A stretch of DNA of 64,000 nt. It comes from Bin5 sp965207495 (GTDB lineage Bacteria > Chloroflexota > Anaerolineae > Caldilineales > Caldilineaceae). Of this stretch, positions 25,292 through 35,581 are shown in pieces. Numbering within the stretch: position 1 is the first letter of the stretch; every line of letters starts with the position of its first letter. The stretch covers positions 4,712,001 to 4,776,000 of the forward strand of contig OZ242287.1 of NCBI GenBank assembly GCA_965207495.1. Reading direction: 5' to 3'. A program made the translations under genes and the position numbers. The notes beneath the pieces were generated by a model that saw nothing but the letters and a program-made list of their open reading frames with translations, was not told the DNA's origin and did no database searches.

Positions 25292-26674
25292 TTAACTCTG
25301 GGTCTCCCAGTATTCGTCCAGGGACTGTTGGAGCTCGGCGTTGATGTCGACGAGGGCGTCTTCGGCCGATTTGGCGCCGAACATTGTCTCTTCGATGGCG
25401 CGCTGCCACAGGTTCTCGCACTGGGACTGAACGGGCGTGAGGAACTCGTTGGGGCTCCAGAGTCTGTCGGCCTCGAGCGGCGCGTCGAAGAACCATTGCA
25501 GGCCGGGCACGGTGGAGAGGTCGATGGCATCCAGAATCGGCTTGCTCCACATACAGGCGCCGCGGATCTCAAACTCGATCAGGCCGACTTCGACGCTGGT
25601 CATGTGTATCATGAACGTGAGGCCGTCCTCAGCGACCTTGGTGGTGCGAGGCATAAAGAGCGTATGTCCGGTACCGAAGTCGATGGCTTTTAGGCCTTCG
25701 TTAAGATTGGGGTGGAAGCCATAGCCGATCGATTCCAATTCGACGCCGGTAACGTCGACGACGTTGCGCATAGCGCCGGGCATCCAGTTGCCGTTCATGA
25801 TCATGCCGCGCTTGGCGTTGTTAAAGCCACTCGAGGGATAGCCGGTCCAATAGGGCCACTGATCAGCGAAGGCCTGCATCTTGTCAACGCCGGGATCAAG
25901 CCAGAACTGGGCGACGAGGTCGAGGCCCTCGGCCCAAGCATCGGAATCGAAGGTAAAGGTACGCTTATCTTCAGAGATGTAGTTTTCGTCGAAGACGACC
26001 GGCCAAGCGATGACGGTGAACCCATAGGCGTCTTTGGGGTCGAATCCGGCCTGGACCAGGTTGCCGTCGTCGTCAAACTTGAGGAGCGCGCGGGACATTT
26101 CCAGTAGTTCGGTCCAGGTTCTGGGGCCGACTTCGGGATCGCCGCCGGCTTCCTCAATAAGGTGCTTATGCCAGCAGATGGCGGGCATGGCGCCCCCCTC
26201 GAGAACGGGGATACCATAGGTAACGCCGTCCCACTTGCCGTTGTCCCACTGTGAGCCAAGGTAGATATCAGGGTCGAAATCCTTGGCTTCGGCGATAAGG
26301 TCGTCGAGGGGAAACATGACGCCGCGCGCCATCAGCTCAGCGAAACCGCCGATGTAGCGATGGTAGACATCGGGAGCGGTGCCGCCGGCCACGGCTGTCA
26401 TCGTGTCTTCTGGGGCCACGTGGAGGCGGATCATCTCGATCGTGATGTGCGTACCTTTTTCATGAAATAGATCGATGCACGGCGTCCAGACGTCGCTGTC
26501 ACTGCCGGTTTGCCAACCGGACTGGACTACGACGGTCACCGGTTCCATTGCGGCCTCCATTCCGTCGTCATCGGTAGAGGTGGTAACAGGCTGGCAGGCG
26601 GCCAGGAGGGCTGCGCCGCCGGTGGCGCCGGCGAGTGAAAGGAATTCTCTGCGGCTGAAACTTTGCTTTTTCAT
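25292..26674 (-). CDS. CUT1-type sugar-binding lipoprotein (SBP family 1)
   Basis: A 460-residue extracellular solute-binding protein. The ATG at 26674 has AGGAGG 9 bases upstream and gives a leader with RR at 8-9 (SRREFLSLAG) and a lipobox ending at Cys27 (LLAAC), consistent with twin-arginine export and lipidation. AVAGGTAPDVYHRYIGGFAELMARGVMFPLDDL is typical of this family. It is the first gene of the importer with two permeases downstream on the minus strand. Confidence 0.9.
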   Translation of the reverse strand: MKKQSFSRREFLSLAGATGGAALLAACQPVTTSTDDDGMEAAMEPVTVVVQSGWQTGSDSDVWTPCIDLFHEKGTHITIEMIRLHVAPEDTMTAVAGGTAPDVYHRYIGGFAELMARGVMFPLDDLIAEAKDFDPDIYLGSQWDNGKWDGVTYGIPVLEGGAMPAICWHKHLIEEAGGDPEVGPRTWTELLEMSRALLKFDDDGNLVQAGFDPKDAYGFTVIAWPVVFDENYISEDKRTFTFDSDAWAEGLDLVAQFWLDPGVDKMQAFADQWPYWTGYPSSGFNNAKRGMIMNGNWMPGAMRNVVDVTGVELESIGYGFHPNLNEGLKAIDFGTGHTLFMPRTTKVAEDGLTFMIHMTSVEVGLIEFEIRGACMWSKPILDAIDLSTVPGLQWFFDAPLEADRLWSPNEFLTPVQSQCENLWQRAIEETMFGAKSAEDALVDINAELQQSLDEYWETQS

Positions 26675-27069
26675 GGTCTGTTTTCCTCCTGGAGTCATTG
26701 ACTTAGGGTGGGCAGTTCAGATGGGCTAAGTTACAGAGGTGGTTCCTTGATGTGGTGGTTCCTTGATGTGGTCTTGTATAGGGTATCACAGCGAAAGTAT
26801 ATGACAAATCCAATTTGGAAAATACGAAATATTCCTGAATTGGGCGTGGGATGTACGCAACTCATTGGAGGTTTCATCGAGGTTGGCTGCTGCTATGGAC
26901 TGGGGCGAGACCTGAGTCTGTTTTGTAGGGGAATTTATGGCAAAGAAGAGTAGCAGAGGCACCCGTTCATTTGCTTGGTTTACGAGGAGGGTCGCAAGAG
27001 AACGTTTTCGTGCTAAACTATTTCTACACTGTGAACATATGACTTGATTCCATGGAAGGGAGAGTAGCC
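26675..27069. other. Divergent intergenic region
   Basis: 395 bases between two divergent genes. It carries two copies of a 16-base direct repeat around GTGGTTCCTTGATGTG (26739-26772). Small reading frames here have no ribosome site or family match. Promoters for both genes must lie here but none stands out. Confidence 0.55.
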
Positions 27070-27912
27070 ATGTCCAATCTGAGCCCTGCATCGCTTGAGC
27101 ATCGCTTGACAGAGGAAGAACGGCAGACCTTCAATGAGACGGGCATTATCTACGTCAGGAATGCCTTGTCGCCTGAGCAGGTGAAACACGGTGTCGAATT
27201 GACGGAACGGATCCACGAGGCGAAGTTGGCGGAGGGGCACGACCCGCGCATTGCGTTGTTCTATCCCAACTTTATTCCAGATGATCCGTATTTCATCGAT
27301 CTGATCGACTATGAGCGGGTCCTGCCCAAAGTGTGGGGGATTCTGGGCTGGAATATTTTTCTTTATCACGCGCATCTGATCGTTACTCCTCCGAACGGGG
27401 AGGCGCCGAACGACAAGACGTTCAGCTGGCACCAGGACAGCGGGCGCGTCAACGTGGAGATGGAGAGCCATCCGCGGCCGCGGCTGTCGCTGAAGGTGGC
27501 GTATTTTCTGTCGGACACGAGCGAGCCGGGGCGGGGCAACTTCTGGGTGGTGCCAACGAGCCATGTGCGGGACAAGATCGACAGACCGGAGAGTGGTATC
27601 GGCCAGCCGGAGGGGGCGACGCCGGTGCTGGCCAAGCCGGGGGATGCGGTCTTCTTTGATCGCCGTCTTTGGCATACGGCCAGCCCCAACTGGTCGGATA
27701 TTACACGCCGGGTTCTGTTTTACGGCTATGGCTACCGGTGGTTACGCACAAAAGACGACATGACGGTCGAGAGCTTGTGGGATAGCTGCAGCCCAATCCG
27801 CCGCCAGCTGCTTGGCTGGAGCGTGAATGCAAACGGACGTTTTTCGCCGACGGACGAAGACGTGCCGTTGCGTATGTGGTTGAAGGAGCATAGTCCGGCG
27901 GAAGCGGAGTGA
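27070..27912 (+). CDS. Phytanoyl-CoA dioxygenase-like (PhyH) oxygenase
   Basis: A 280-residue PhyH protein from the ATG at 27070 behind GGGAGAG; an upstream ATG at 27052 is less likely. The iron triad is H121 and D123 (FSWHQDSGR) and H202 (LWHTASPN), with R213/R214 placed for 2-oxoglutarate. SEPGRGNFWVVPTSH matches the conserved strand before the distal His. It is only distantly related to the tandem pair at 16252-18036, so it probably has another substrate. It converges with the AraC-type gene. Confidence 0.88.
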   Translation: MSNLSPASLEHRLTEEERQTFNETGIIYVRNALSPEQVKHGVELTERIHEAKLAEGHDPRIALFYPNFIPDDPYFIDLIDYERVLPKVWGILGWNIFLYHAHLIVTPPNGEAPNDKTFSWHQDSGRVNVEMESHPRPRLSLKVAYFLSDTSEPGRGNFWVVPTSHVRDKIDRPESGIGQPEGATPVLAKPGDAVFFDRRLWHTASPNWSDITRRVLFYGYGYRWLRTKDDMTVESLWDSCSPIRRQLLGWSVNANGRFSPTDEDVPLRMWLKEHSPAEAE

Positions 27913-27992
27913 ACTGAATAGGAGTGAGCGAAGAGGAGTGAGGAGAGAATGTAGCGTTCTCCCTCACATCGACTCCTCTTTCCGCTTCAGTT
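27911..27992. terminator. Long bidirectional hairpin between convergent genes
   Basis: An imperfect inverted repeat spans the gap. GAACTGAATAGGAGTGAGCG... pairs with ...TTTCCGCTTCAGTTAC, and GTGAGGAGAGAA pairs with TTCTCCCTCAC around TGTAGCG. It starts inside the PhyH stop and overlaps the AraC stop, so it probably terminates both transcripts. Confidence 0.65.
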
Positions 27993-29394
27993 ACTTGTAG
28001 GGCCAGGCGATTTCCAGGAAGGGTTGGTCCATGCCCGCTTCTTTGTCCATGGGCCTGGTCACGTATTCCTCGCGCGGGGAGCCTGCGATCTGGTGGCCGT
28101 TCTCTTCGATCCAGTTGTAGACGGCGTCGTAGAAGCCGAGGATCTCCGGGAAGTGGGCCTGCCTCAGGGTTAGCGAGGTGTAGGCGACGGAGCCGCCGGG
28201 CAGGGTTCCGCTCTTGATTTCGCCGCTGACGGCGGGAACGGTCTTGACGGGGATGCCGACTTCGACCGGCCCGTTTTTCTCGGCGTTGACTTCGCCGTGG
28301 TAGATGGCGACCGGCTTGCCATCCTGTTCGACGCCCGATTCGGAAATCAGGGCAGCGATCTGCTCGTAAGACTGGTGCAGGTGGTTGTGCAGCTCGTCGA
28401 TTTTGACATGGCGGGTGATGCTGAGCATGTGCCGGTCCGGCTGTTGTATTGTGCTGACTGTGGGGGACATGTGTGTCTCCTTTTTTTGCAGCTCGTATAG
28501 CGAGCCGTTGATGGGAACGTAGAAGGCGAGGGATTGGTCCTGGCGGGTGCCAGTGCTGGGCGGGTCGGCGCTTTCTGCATAGGGCGGCGCGTCGCGCAGG
28601 CCGAAGTCGGATTGGGGCAGCCAGCGTTTGTAGATGGCCTGCCACATGGCATCGCGGCGGCGACCGTGGTGGTGGAAGACGGCATAGAGCCCACCGGCGT
28701 GATGCCGGACGCCGACCGGTTTGCGCGGTTGGATGGATGCGTTCTCGCCGAGAAGGATACCGGCATCAACACGCATTTTGTCGCCAGTTGCAGTGCCGGC
28801 GTTGGGGCGTTCGCGGCGTACCTGTACGTAGGCTGAAGGTTCACGGTGGTCGAAAGCGGAAGCCCCGCCTTTTCCGACCAGGCTTGTGTGCTGTTTGAGC
28901 GTTGTCCAGACTGCTTCGTTGTCCGCTTCGGCGCCTTCGCAGGTTATGTAGACCAGTTCGTGACCGGGCCGTTGGCGGAACTCAGGTTGCAGGAGAAGCG
29001 GCTCCCAGTTGTTGGCGTAGAGGGTGGGTCGCCGCAGCTTGCGAAAGGTACGAGGACTGAGTTGGAAACGCTTCTTGAAGGCGCGGCTGAATGCGGCAGG
29101 CGTCTCGTAGCCTGCGGCCAGCGCGATATGGGTGACCGGCTCCTTGGTGAGGATGAGGCGGCGGGCGGCCCATTCGAGGCGGATGCGGCGCACGTAGTCG
29201 CTGGTTGTCTGGCGGAGGTAGGCGGCGAAGATGCGGTGGAAATAGTAGGGCGAGAAGCCGGCGACGTCTGCCAGCGTCTCGACGGTGAGGGGCGCGTCGA
29301 TGTTCTCCTGGATGTGGAGGAGCACGGCGTTGAGACGCTCACGATGATGGAGGATTGTATCCTCACGCGTCTGTACTGCCTGTTGGATGGTCAT
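27991..29394 (-). CDS. AraC-family regulator with two GyrI-like effector domains
   Basis: A 467-residue protein. Residues about 20-118 form an AraC/XylS double helix-turn-helix (PLTVETLADVAGFSPYYFHRIF, VTHIALAAGYETPAAFSRAFKKRF). A GyrI-like/AraC_E_bind domain follows at about 135-300 (RPGHELVYITCEG...LAFYVPI). After LYELQKKETH a second GyrI-like domain begins at M309 (SPTVSTIQQPDRHMLSITRHVKIDELHNHLHQSY) and runs to the end. The usual layout has one effector domain. GGAG 7 bases before the ATG of M309, and an A7 run just before it, suggest the second domain may also be translated separately, or that two genes were joined. It probably senses a small amphipathic ligand. Confidence 0.82.
   Translation of the reverse strand: MTIQQAVQTREDTILHHRERLNAVLLHIQENIDAPLTVETLADVAGFSPYYFHRIFAAYLRQTTSDYVRRIRLEWAARRLILTKEPVTHIALAAGYETPAAFSRAFKKRFQLSPRTFRKLRRPTLYANNWEPLLLQPEFRQRPGHELVYITCEGAEADNEAVWTTLKQHTSLVGKGGASAFDHREPSAYVQVRRERPNAGTATGDKMRVDAGILLGENASIQPRKPVGVRHHAGGLYAVFHHHGRRRDAMWQAIYKRWLPQSDFGLRDAPPYAESADPPSTGTRQDQSLAFYVPINGSLYELQKKETHMSPTVSTIQQPDRHMLSITRHVKIDELHNHLHQSYEQIAALISESGVEQDGKPVAIYHGEVNAEKNGPVEVGIPVKTVPAVSGEIKSGTLPGGSVAYTSLTLRQAHFPEILGFYDAVYNWIEENGHQIAGSPREEYVTRPMDKEAGMDQPFLEIAWPYK
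28468..28484 (-). promoter_or_regulatory. Internal ribosome-binding site and ATG inside the AraC-type gene
   Basis: Read on the minus strand: AAGGAGACACACATG. The Shine-Dalgarno motif has ideal spacing to an in-frame ATG (28470) at the exact boundary of the second effector domain. The A-run before it is prone to slippage. Confidence 0.6.
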
Positions 29395-29535
29395 GCGGCC
29401 AGTATAGCAGAATGATTTTGGGCAAACTATCCCATTCTTGCTGTTTCTGCATACTGGTTGATCGTTGCGAATCGATCTATCACCGAGCGTATGGCCGGTA
29501 ATCGGTCGCGCGCAACTCAGAGGAGGAATATTTCG

Positions 29536-30699
29536 ATGCAGATTACAACAGTTACGCCCTTTATCGTTGACGCCGGCTGGCGCAATTGGATCCTGGTGAA
29601 GGTGGAGACAGACGAAGGCGTCACGGGCTGGGGGGAGTGCAGCGACCAGGCGGTGAACGGTGTGACGGGGGCGGTACGAGACCTGACGCCGGTGGTGATG
29701 GGCCGCGATCCGAGGGCGTTTGAGCAGCGCTGGTGGGATATGTACCGGGCATTTCAGTCGAGCCCGGGCGGCATTGGCGCGAAGGCGATTGCGGGAATCG
29801 AACTGGCGCTGGTGGATATTGCGGCGCGGGCGCGGGACTGTTCGGTGGTCGAACTGTTCGGCGGGCCGACACGGGATAGTGTGCGGGTTTACTGGTCACA
29901 CTGCGGGACGAGCCGTATTCGCGTGCATGAGCTGATGGGCACGCCGCCGCTGCGTTCGATGGAGGATGTGGCTGCGCTGGGGCGGGAGGTCGTTTCGAAG
30001 GGCTTTACGGCGCTGAAGACGAATATCCTCTTTCCAGGCGATCCCGGTTTCGTCTATTTTCCAGGACGGAATCCGGGCAGCGCCATCGACCAGGTTGCGT
30101 CAAATGAACTGATCGATCATATCGTTACACTGATAGGCACATTCCGCGACGCGGTGGGGCCGCAGTTCGACCTGTTGCTGGATCTGAACTTCAATTTCAA
30201 GCCGGAAAGTTGTTTGGAAATCGCGCGGGCGTTGGAATCGCTTCATCTGATGTGGCTGGAGATCGACCTCTACGAACCAGAGGCGCTGGCAGAGGTACGG
30301 CGCAAGACGAGCACGCGTATTTGCACTGGTGAGACTCTCTACTACGAGCGCCAGTTTCTGCCTTATCTACAGGCACGGTCGTCAGATTACATGATGGTGG
30401 ATGTGCCTTGGAACGGTTTTGGGCCGTCGAAGCGGGTGGGAGAACTGGCGCAGACGTTCCAGATGAACATTGCGCCGCACAACTACTACAGCCATCTGTC
30501 TTCATTCATCAGCGCAAGCCTGTGCGCGGTGTTGCCGAACGTAAAGATCATGGAGATCGACATCGACGACGTGCCCTGGAAGGACGAGATGGTGACGAAC
30601 GTACCGGAGATCATGGAAGGGCAGATGACTACCCCTTCAGGTCCGGGCTGGGGCGTCGATATTGTGGAAGAGGTGCTGCACGCGCATCCGGTTGTGTAG
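29536..30699 (+). CDS. Mandelate racemase/muconate lactonizing enzyme family protein (enolase superfamily)
   Basis: A 387-residue enzyme from the ATG at 29536, which has AGAGGAGG upstream; an in-frame ATG at 29458 is rejected. Metal ligands are D216 (LLLDLN), E242 (MWLEID) and E266 (CTGETL), with spacings 26 and 24 as in the superfamily. K161 (GFTALKTN) and H315 (IAPHNYY) are candidate acid/base residues. It is probably a sugar-acid dehydratase or epimerase, which abstracts the proton next to a carboxylate. It follows the divergent AraC gene, whose product may control it. Confidence 0.9.
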   Translation: MQITTVTPFIVDAGWRNWILVKVETDEGVTGWGECSDQAVNGVTGAVRDLTPVVMGRDPRAFEQRWWDMYRAFQSSPGGIGAKAIAGIELALVDIAARARDCSVVELFGGPTRDSVRVYWSHCGTSRIRVHELMGTPPLRSMEDVAALGREVVSKGFTALKTNILFPGDPGFVYFPGRNPGSAIDQVASNELIDHIVTLIGTFRDAVGPQFDLLLDLNFNFKPESCLEIARALESLHLMWLEIDLYEPEALAEVRRKTSTRICTGETLYYERQFLPYLQARSSDYMMVDVPWNGFGPSKRVGELAQTFQMNIAPHNYYSHLSSFISASLCAVLPNVKIMEIDIDDVPWKDEMVTNVPEIMEGQMTTPSGPGWGVDIVEEVLHAHPVV

Positions 30700-30710
30700 G
30701 GTACGGCATC

Positions 30711-31967
30711 TCAGCGCGAATTCACGTCGGGCAGGGTGATACGAATGACCTCGCCGACGATGCGTGTAGGCCCGTCGGGGCCGGGGATGGGGCGGCCGGG
30801 CGTGCCCTGGCCTGTGGAGACGTAGAGTGACCCGTCGGGCGCGAGGGTGATATTGGTTGGCATGTCGAGGGCGTCGGCGAGAACGGTTGCATCGGCTGCG
30901 GCGTGGTAGGGCGGTGCATCGACTGCGGCGGGGGGTGGATAGACTGTGACGCGGCCGCTGTATCGGAGATAGCCGCCGTGGACGGGCGTCTGGTCCGGGT
31001 CGAAGAGGTCGTGGGCGGGTTCAATCAGGTCGGCGTATTCGCTACACATTTCGACGACATAGATGTTGCCTTTCGCATCGACGGCCACGTCAATGGCGGT
31101 GGTGAGGCCAAGAACGGCGTCTGCGATTGTACCGGTTTCGGGGTCTACGCGCACGACGGCGCTGTCGCCGGCAATGACGGGAAGTTTTTCGCCTTCGATA
31201 ACGAGGGCGCCGGAGAAGAGAGCGACCAGGAGGTCGCCGTTACGGGGGTCGACGGCGACGCCGGCGGGCACCGATTGCTGGCCACTGGCGAGCGCGCCGA
31301 GATGTGCGACCTTGCGGTGGGCGGCGTCGGCGATATTGACGACTGAGAGTGCGTTGGCGGTGCTTTCGGCCAGGTAGATTTGGGTGTGATCGCGTGAGAA
31401 GGCGAGGCCGTTCATGTTGCTGCGCGCGGAGAGATTGCGTCCCATACGCTTGTACGGGCTAATCTCGTATAGGCCGATGCGGTCGTGGCCGCCATCCACA
31501 CTGAGGTAGAGGTGGCCGTCGGAGTGGCGCAGCAGATCGCCCGCTCCGCTGACCTCATCGCGCCAGGTCGAGTATTCCTGGAGCGCGTTGTAGGTGGGCA
31601 GGTGGCGAAACCAGATGGTTAGTTCGCCTTCATCATCGAAGTCGCCATCACGGTTGGTGTCCTGGAAGTGGGTGAGTCTTCCTGTCCACTGCTGTGGATC
31701 GACGGCACTGTAGCCGGTGCCGGCCTCGGCCAGCATGAGTGAACCATCGGGCAGGACGGCGACGCCGCGGGGATTGGACAGCCCGGTCAGGACGGTCTCG
31801 ATGACTGGTCCTTGGGGCTCTGTGGGGCCGTCGTTGGCGCTTTCCTGCTGGGAATTACGATCGTTGAAGCCGGGGAGGCGGGGCGCAGAGCAGGCGGCAA
31901 TCAGGAGGACGGCACAGAGTGCCTTGACGGCAGGGGCAGATGCGATAAAACGCCATTGTCTTAGCAT
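30711..31967 (-). CDS. ScyD/ScyE-like beta-propeller lipoprotein
   Basis: A 418-residue protein from the ATG at 31967, two bases after the ATPase stop; an in-frame TTG at 31979 would overlap that gene. The leader ends in LIAACSAP, a lipobox. The rest shows NHL/YVTN-type propeller blades: GLSNPRGVAVLPDGSLMLAEAG, SVPAGVAVDPRNGDLLVALF, AIDVAVDAKGNIYVVEM and MPTNITLAPDGSLYVSTG. This layout fits the ScyD/ScyE family. As the last gene of an importer operon it may bind or process the sugar at the cell surface, but the function is unknown. Confidence 0.75.
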   Translation of the reverse strand: MLRQWRFIASAPAVKALCAVLLIAACSAPRLPGFNDRNSQQESANDGPTEPQGPVIETVLTGLSNPRGVAVLPDGSLMLAEAGTGYSAVDPQQWTGRLTHFQDTNRDGDFDDEGELTIWFRHLPTYNALQEYSTWRDEVSGAGDLLRHSDGHLYLSVDGGHDRIGLYEISPYKRMGRNLSARSNMNGLAFSRDHTQIYLAESTANALSVVNIADAAHRKVAHLGALASGQQSVPAGVAVDPRNGDLLVALFSGALVIEGEKLPVIAGDSAVVRVDPETGTIADAVLGLTTAIDVAVDAKGNIYVVEMCSEYADLIEPAHDLFDPDQTPVHGGYLRYSGRVTVYPPPAAVDAPPYHAAADATVLADALDMPTNITLAPDGSLYVSTGQGTPGRPIPGPDGPTRIVGEVIRITLPDVNSR

Positions 31968-31969
31968 AC

Positions 31970-33060
<1,091 letters not shown>

Positions 33061-33061
<1 letters not shown>

Positions 33062-33990
33062 TAGGAGCCCCCTTTACTGCCGCCGCCGTAGATATTCAGC
33101 AGTGCCTCCTGGGTGAATATAAAGAAGATGAGTACAGGAATCAGTTGGAAGAGGCCGATGGCGGCAACTCTGTTCCAACTGACCAGGCTGGTGTCACCGG
33201 AAAAGCTGTTGATGTAGACGGGCAGATTGGCGACTTTCGAGCCGATAGTGAAGGTAAACGGGATGAGGTAGGCATTCCAGCCCTGAATGAACATGAAGAT
33301 TGAGAGGGCGGCCAGGCCAGGGCGAATCTGCGGGAGGAGAATTTCCCACCAGACGCGAAAGCGGCTGGCGCCGTCAATGAGGGCGGCCCGCTCCATATCC
33401 CAGGAGAGGTTGTCGAAAAAGCCTTTCATGAGCCAGATACCGAGGGGGAGGTCGAGTGTCACCATGACGAGGGCGACGCCGCCGACGGTATTGAAGCCGA
33501 ACAGGTTGCCGATCAGAGGGACGCCGCCGATGAACAGCAGGACCTGAAAGATTGCGATGAGGAGCATTTCGGGGCGGAAGGCGTGCAGGACCATGGTCAT
33601 GCCGAGAAAGCCTTTGCGGCCGGGGAAGTTCATGCGTGAGAGCGCGTAGGCGGCGAGGGCGGAGATGGCGCCGACGCCGATGACCATGCTCATGCCGATG
33701 CCGAAGGAGTTGAGCGTTGCCTTCCATACGTCCGGCTCGGACAGGAACTGCCAGTTTTCGAGGGTGAGGCCACCGAGATTGCCCTGCGCGTCGCGAGGGA
33801 GAAGGCCGTTGGTGCGCTGGGAGAAGGTGGCGATCAGGACCCAGGCGTAGCCGACCAGGATGGGCAGGATGGTAAGCGTGAGCAGCAGATAGGGGAGCGC
33901 CTGCCCGGGCGTGATCCGCCTGGAGCTCGTCGTCATCTGAACAGTGGAAAGTAATCCCGCGACCTTAACCGGCCCTATGCCGTCACTCAA
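33061..33990 (-). CDS. CUT1-type sugar ABC transporter permease (MalG-like)
   Basis: A 309-residue permease from a TTG at 33990 with AAGGGGG upstream, or 291 residues from an ATG at 33936 without a clear ribosome site. About six helices follow. The EAA-loop equivalent is LSWDMERAALIDGASRFRVWWEILLPQIRPGLAALS, and the end is FIFTQEALLNIYGGGSKGGS. It is coupled to the ATPase gene by a one-base overlap. Confidence 0.88.
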
Positions 33991-34073
33991 TTATAGACCC
34001 CCTTAACTCGCCCTGTTTTCGTAGGGATCGGAATGAACTCCGAGTAGGGACGAATGCTGAGACGTCAAGTGAC

Positions 34074-35501
34074 TTACAACACATCAATTTTCGGCTCCTG
34101 GACGAGATCATTGAAGCGGAAGACGCGCAGATAGATAACGGAGAGGATGGCGCCAATCAGGACAAGCACGAAACCCCATGCGGCGCCATAGGCCCACTGA
34201 TTCGAGCCGAAATAGGTCTGCAGGGCGCGCTTGTAAGCAGTAAGCGCCCACACCTCGGTGGTAAACAGGCCCGGCCCGCCGTTTGTGAGCAGAAGGATAT
34301 ACTCGAATGAGACGAGCAATGAGAGCGTCTGGTATGTGACGACAAAGAGCAGTGGCCAGCGCAGGAGAGGCAGGGTGATATCACGGATGAGGGCGAAATC
34401 CCCGGCGCCGTCCACTTTGGCGGCGATGATCAGGTCGGCGGGAATCGCTTCGATGGCTGAGGTAAAGATGATCATGCCGAAGGAGGCGCCGACGAAGCCG
34501 TTGACGAGGATGACGAAGACCCACGGTGCTTCCGGGATCCAGTATGGTTGGTTTTCGATGCCGAGCCAGCCGAGAAACTGGTTGAGAATGCCGTAAGGGG
34601 GCTGCTGGGCGATGCGCTGCCACATGACAATGTAGACGACGGATGGGGTGATGCGGGGCAGAAGCCAGAGCAGGCGGAAGAGAAAGCCGACCCGACGGCT
34701 GACGTGGGCGGTCAAGAGGGCGAGCAGAAGCGCCAAGCCAACGTTAAAGAAGAGAAGGGTAAGTAAGACGTATTGGAAGGTATTGCGCAGGATCTTGGGG
34801 AAGAAACGGTCGCTGAACATGCGCTTGTAGTTGTCGAAGCCGACGTAGGTCCAAGGCTCGCTGAAGTTGGCGCTGGAGAGATCGGTGAGGCTGAGGATGA
34901 AGAGGATGACGGCGGGCAGAAAGAAGAAGACGATGACTAGCAAGGTGCCCGGCGTCATGAAATTGAGTGCGTCGAGCGCGGCGCGGAAGGCCGGTTTTCG
35001 GTCGCTAGCTTCGCGCAGCAGTATGAGGGCGCCGATGAGGAGGAGCAGCAGCGCGATGAAGGCAACAGACAGCCCCCACTGGGCCTCTACGGCTACTTTC
35101 TCCTTCTGGGCGACTTCCTGCGAGGCGACGAATGCCCCCCAGACGGCGACGGCAGAGGTTGCGCTGACGAGGATGGCGAGAAGACCGTGCCAGGGCGCGG
35201 AACGGCCCGGCAGCAGGTTGAATGCTCCCAGCGCCAACCCTACTGCGCCGGCCAGTGGCGCAAAGATGTGCCAGAACGAGCTACGAAAGAGGAGCCCGCC
35301 GTCGGTCGTCTCTACAACGCCTATGGTTGAGGCCTGCAGTCCGGTAAGCGAGAGGGCAACGCGCTGGTCGGCAATGATGACAAAGCGCAGCCAGGGAAGA
35401 ACGAAGCAGCCCAGCAGAACAAGCCCGGAAGCCAGAAGCAGCCAGCGTCCGCGGCCGGCGCGGATGGCCTGTATTGTCGTATCTGCGGGGCTCGTTGACA
35501 T
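34074..35501 (-). CDS. CUT1-type sugar ABC transporter permease (MalF-like) with extra N-terminal membrane domain
   Basis: A 475-residue permease, about 150 residues longer than usual. Residues 1-165 hold about four additional helices with a periplasmic-looking loop (WLLLASGLVLLGCFVLPWLRF, FAPLAGAVGLALGAFNLL, HGLLAILVSATSAVAVWGAF, FIALLLLLIGALILL). The standard permease begins near residue 185 (GTLLVIVFFFLPAVILFI), with the EAA loop AIPADLIIAAKVDGAGDFALIRDITLPLLRWPLL. Extra N-terminal helices are known in MalF itself. It pairs with the MalG-like gene downstream. Confidence 0.9.
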   Translation of the reverse strand: MSTSPADTTIQAIRAGRGRWLLLASGLVLLGCFVLPWLRFVIIADQRVALSLTGLQASTIGVVETTDGGLLFRSSFWHIFAPLAGAVGLALGAFNLLPGRSAPWHGLLAILVSATSAVAVWGAFVASQEVAQKEKVAVEAQWGLSVAFIALLLLLIGALILLREASDRKPAFRAALDALNFMTPGTLLVIVFFFLPAVILFILSLTDLSSANFSEPWTYVGFDNYKRMFSDRFFPKILRNTFQYVLLTLLFFNVGLALLLALLTAHVSRRVGFLFRLLWLLPRITPSVVYIVMWQRIAQQPPYGILNQFLGWLGIENQPYWIPEAPWVFVILVNGFVGASFGMIIFTSAIEAIPADLIIAAKVDGAGDFALIRDITLPLLRWPLLFVVTYQTLSLLVSFEYILLLTNGGPGLFTTEVWALTAYKRALQTYFGSNQWAYGAAWGFVLVLIGAILSVIYLRVFRFNDLVQEPKIDVL

Positions 35502-35527
35502 GGGTAGGTGGTAAAAAGAGACAGGAT

Positions 35528-35557
35528 GGAGAGTAAGGGGGGAAAGCCTTACTCTCC
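35528..35557 (-). terminator. Hairpin between binding-protein and permease genes
   Basis: GGAGAGTAAGG (35528-35538) and CCTTACTCTCC (35547-35557) are perfect 11-base arms around an 8-base loop. Minus-strand transcripts meet it after the binding-protein stop at 35582 and before the permease start. A T-rich stretch (TCTCTTTTTACC) follows on that strand. It probably acts as a partial terminator or an RNA stabiliser, giving more binding protein than permease, as in malE-malF. Confidence 0.75.
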
Positions 35558-35581
35558 AAATTGCAGCTTACAGGTCTGACC

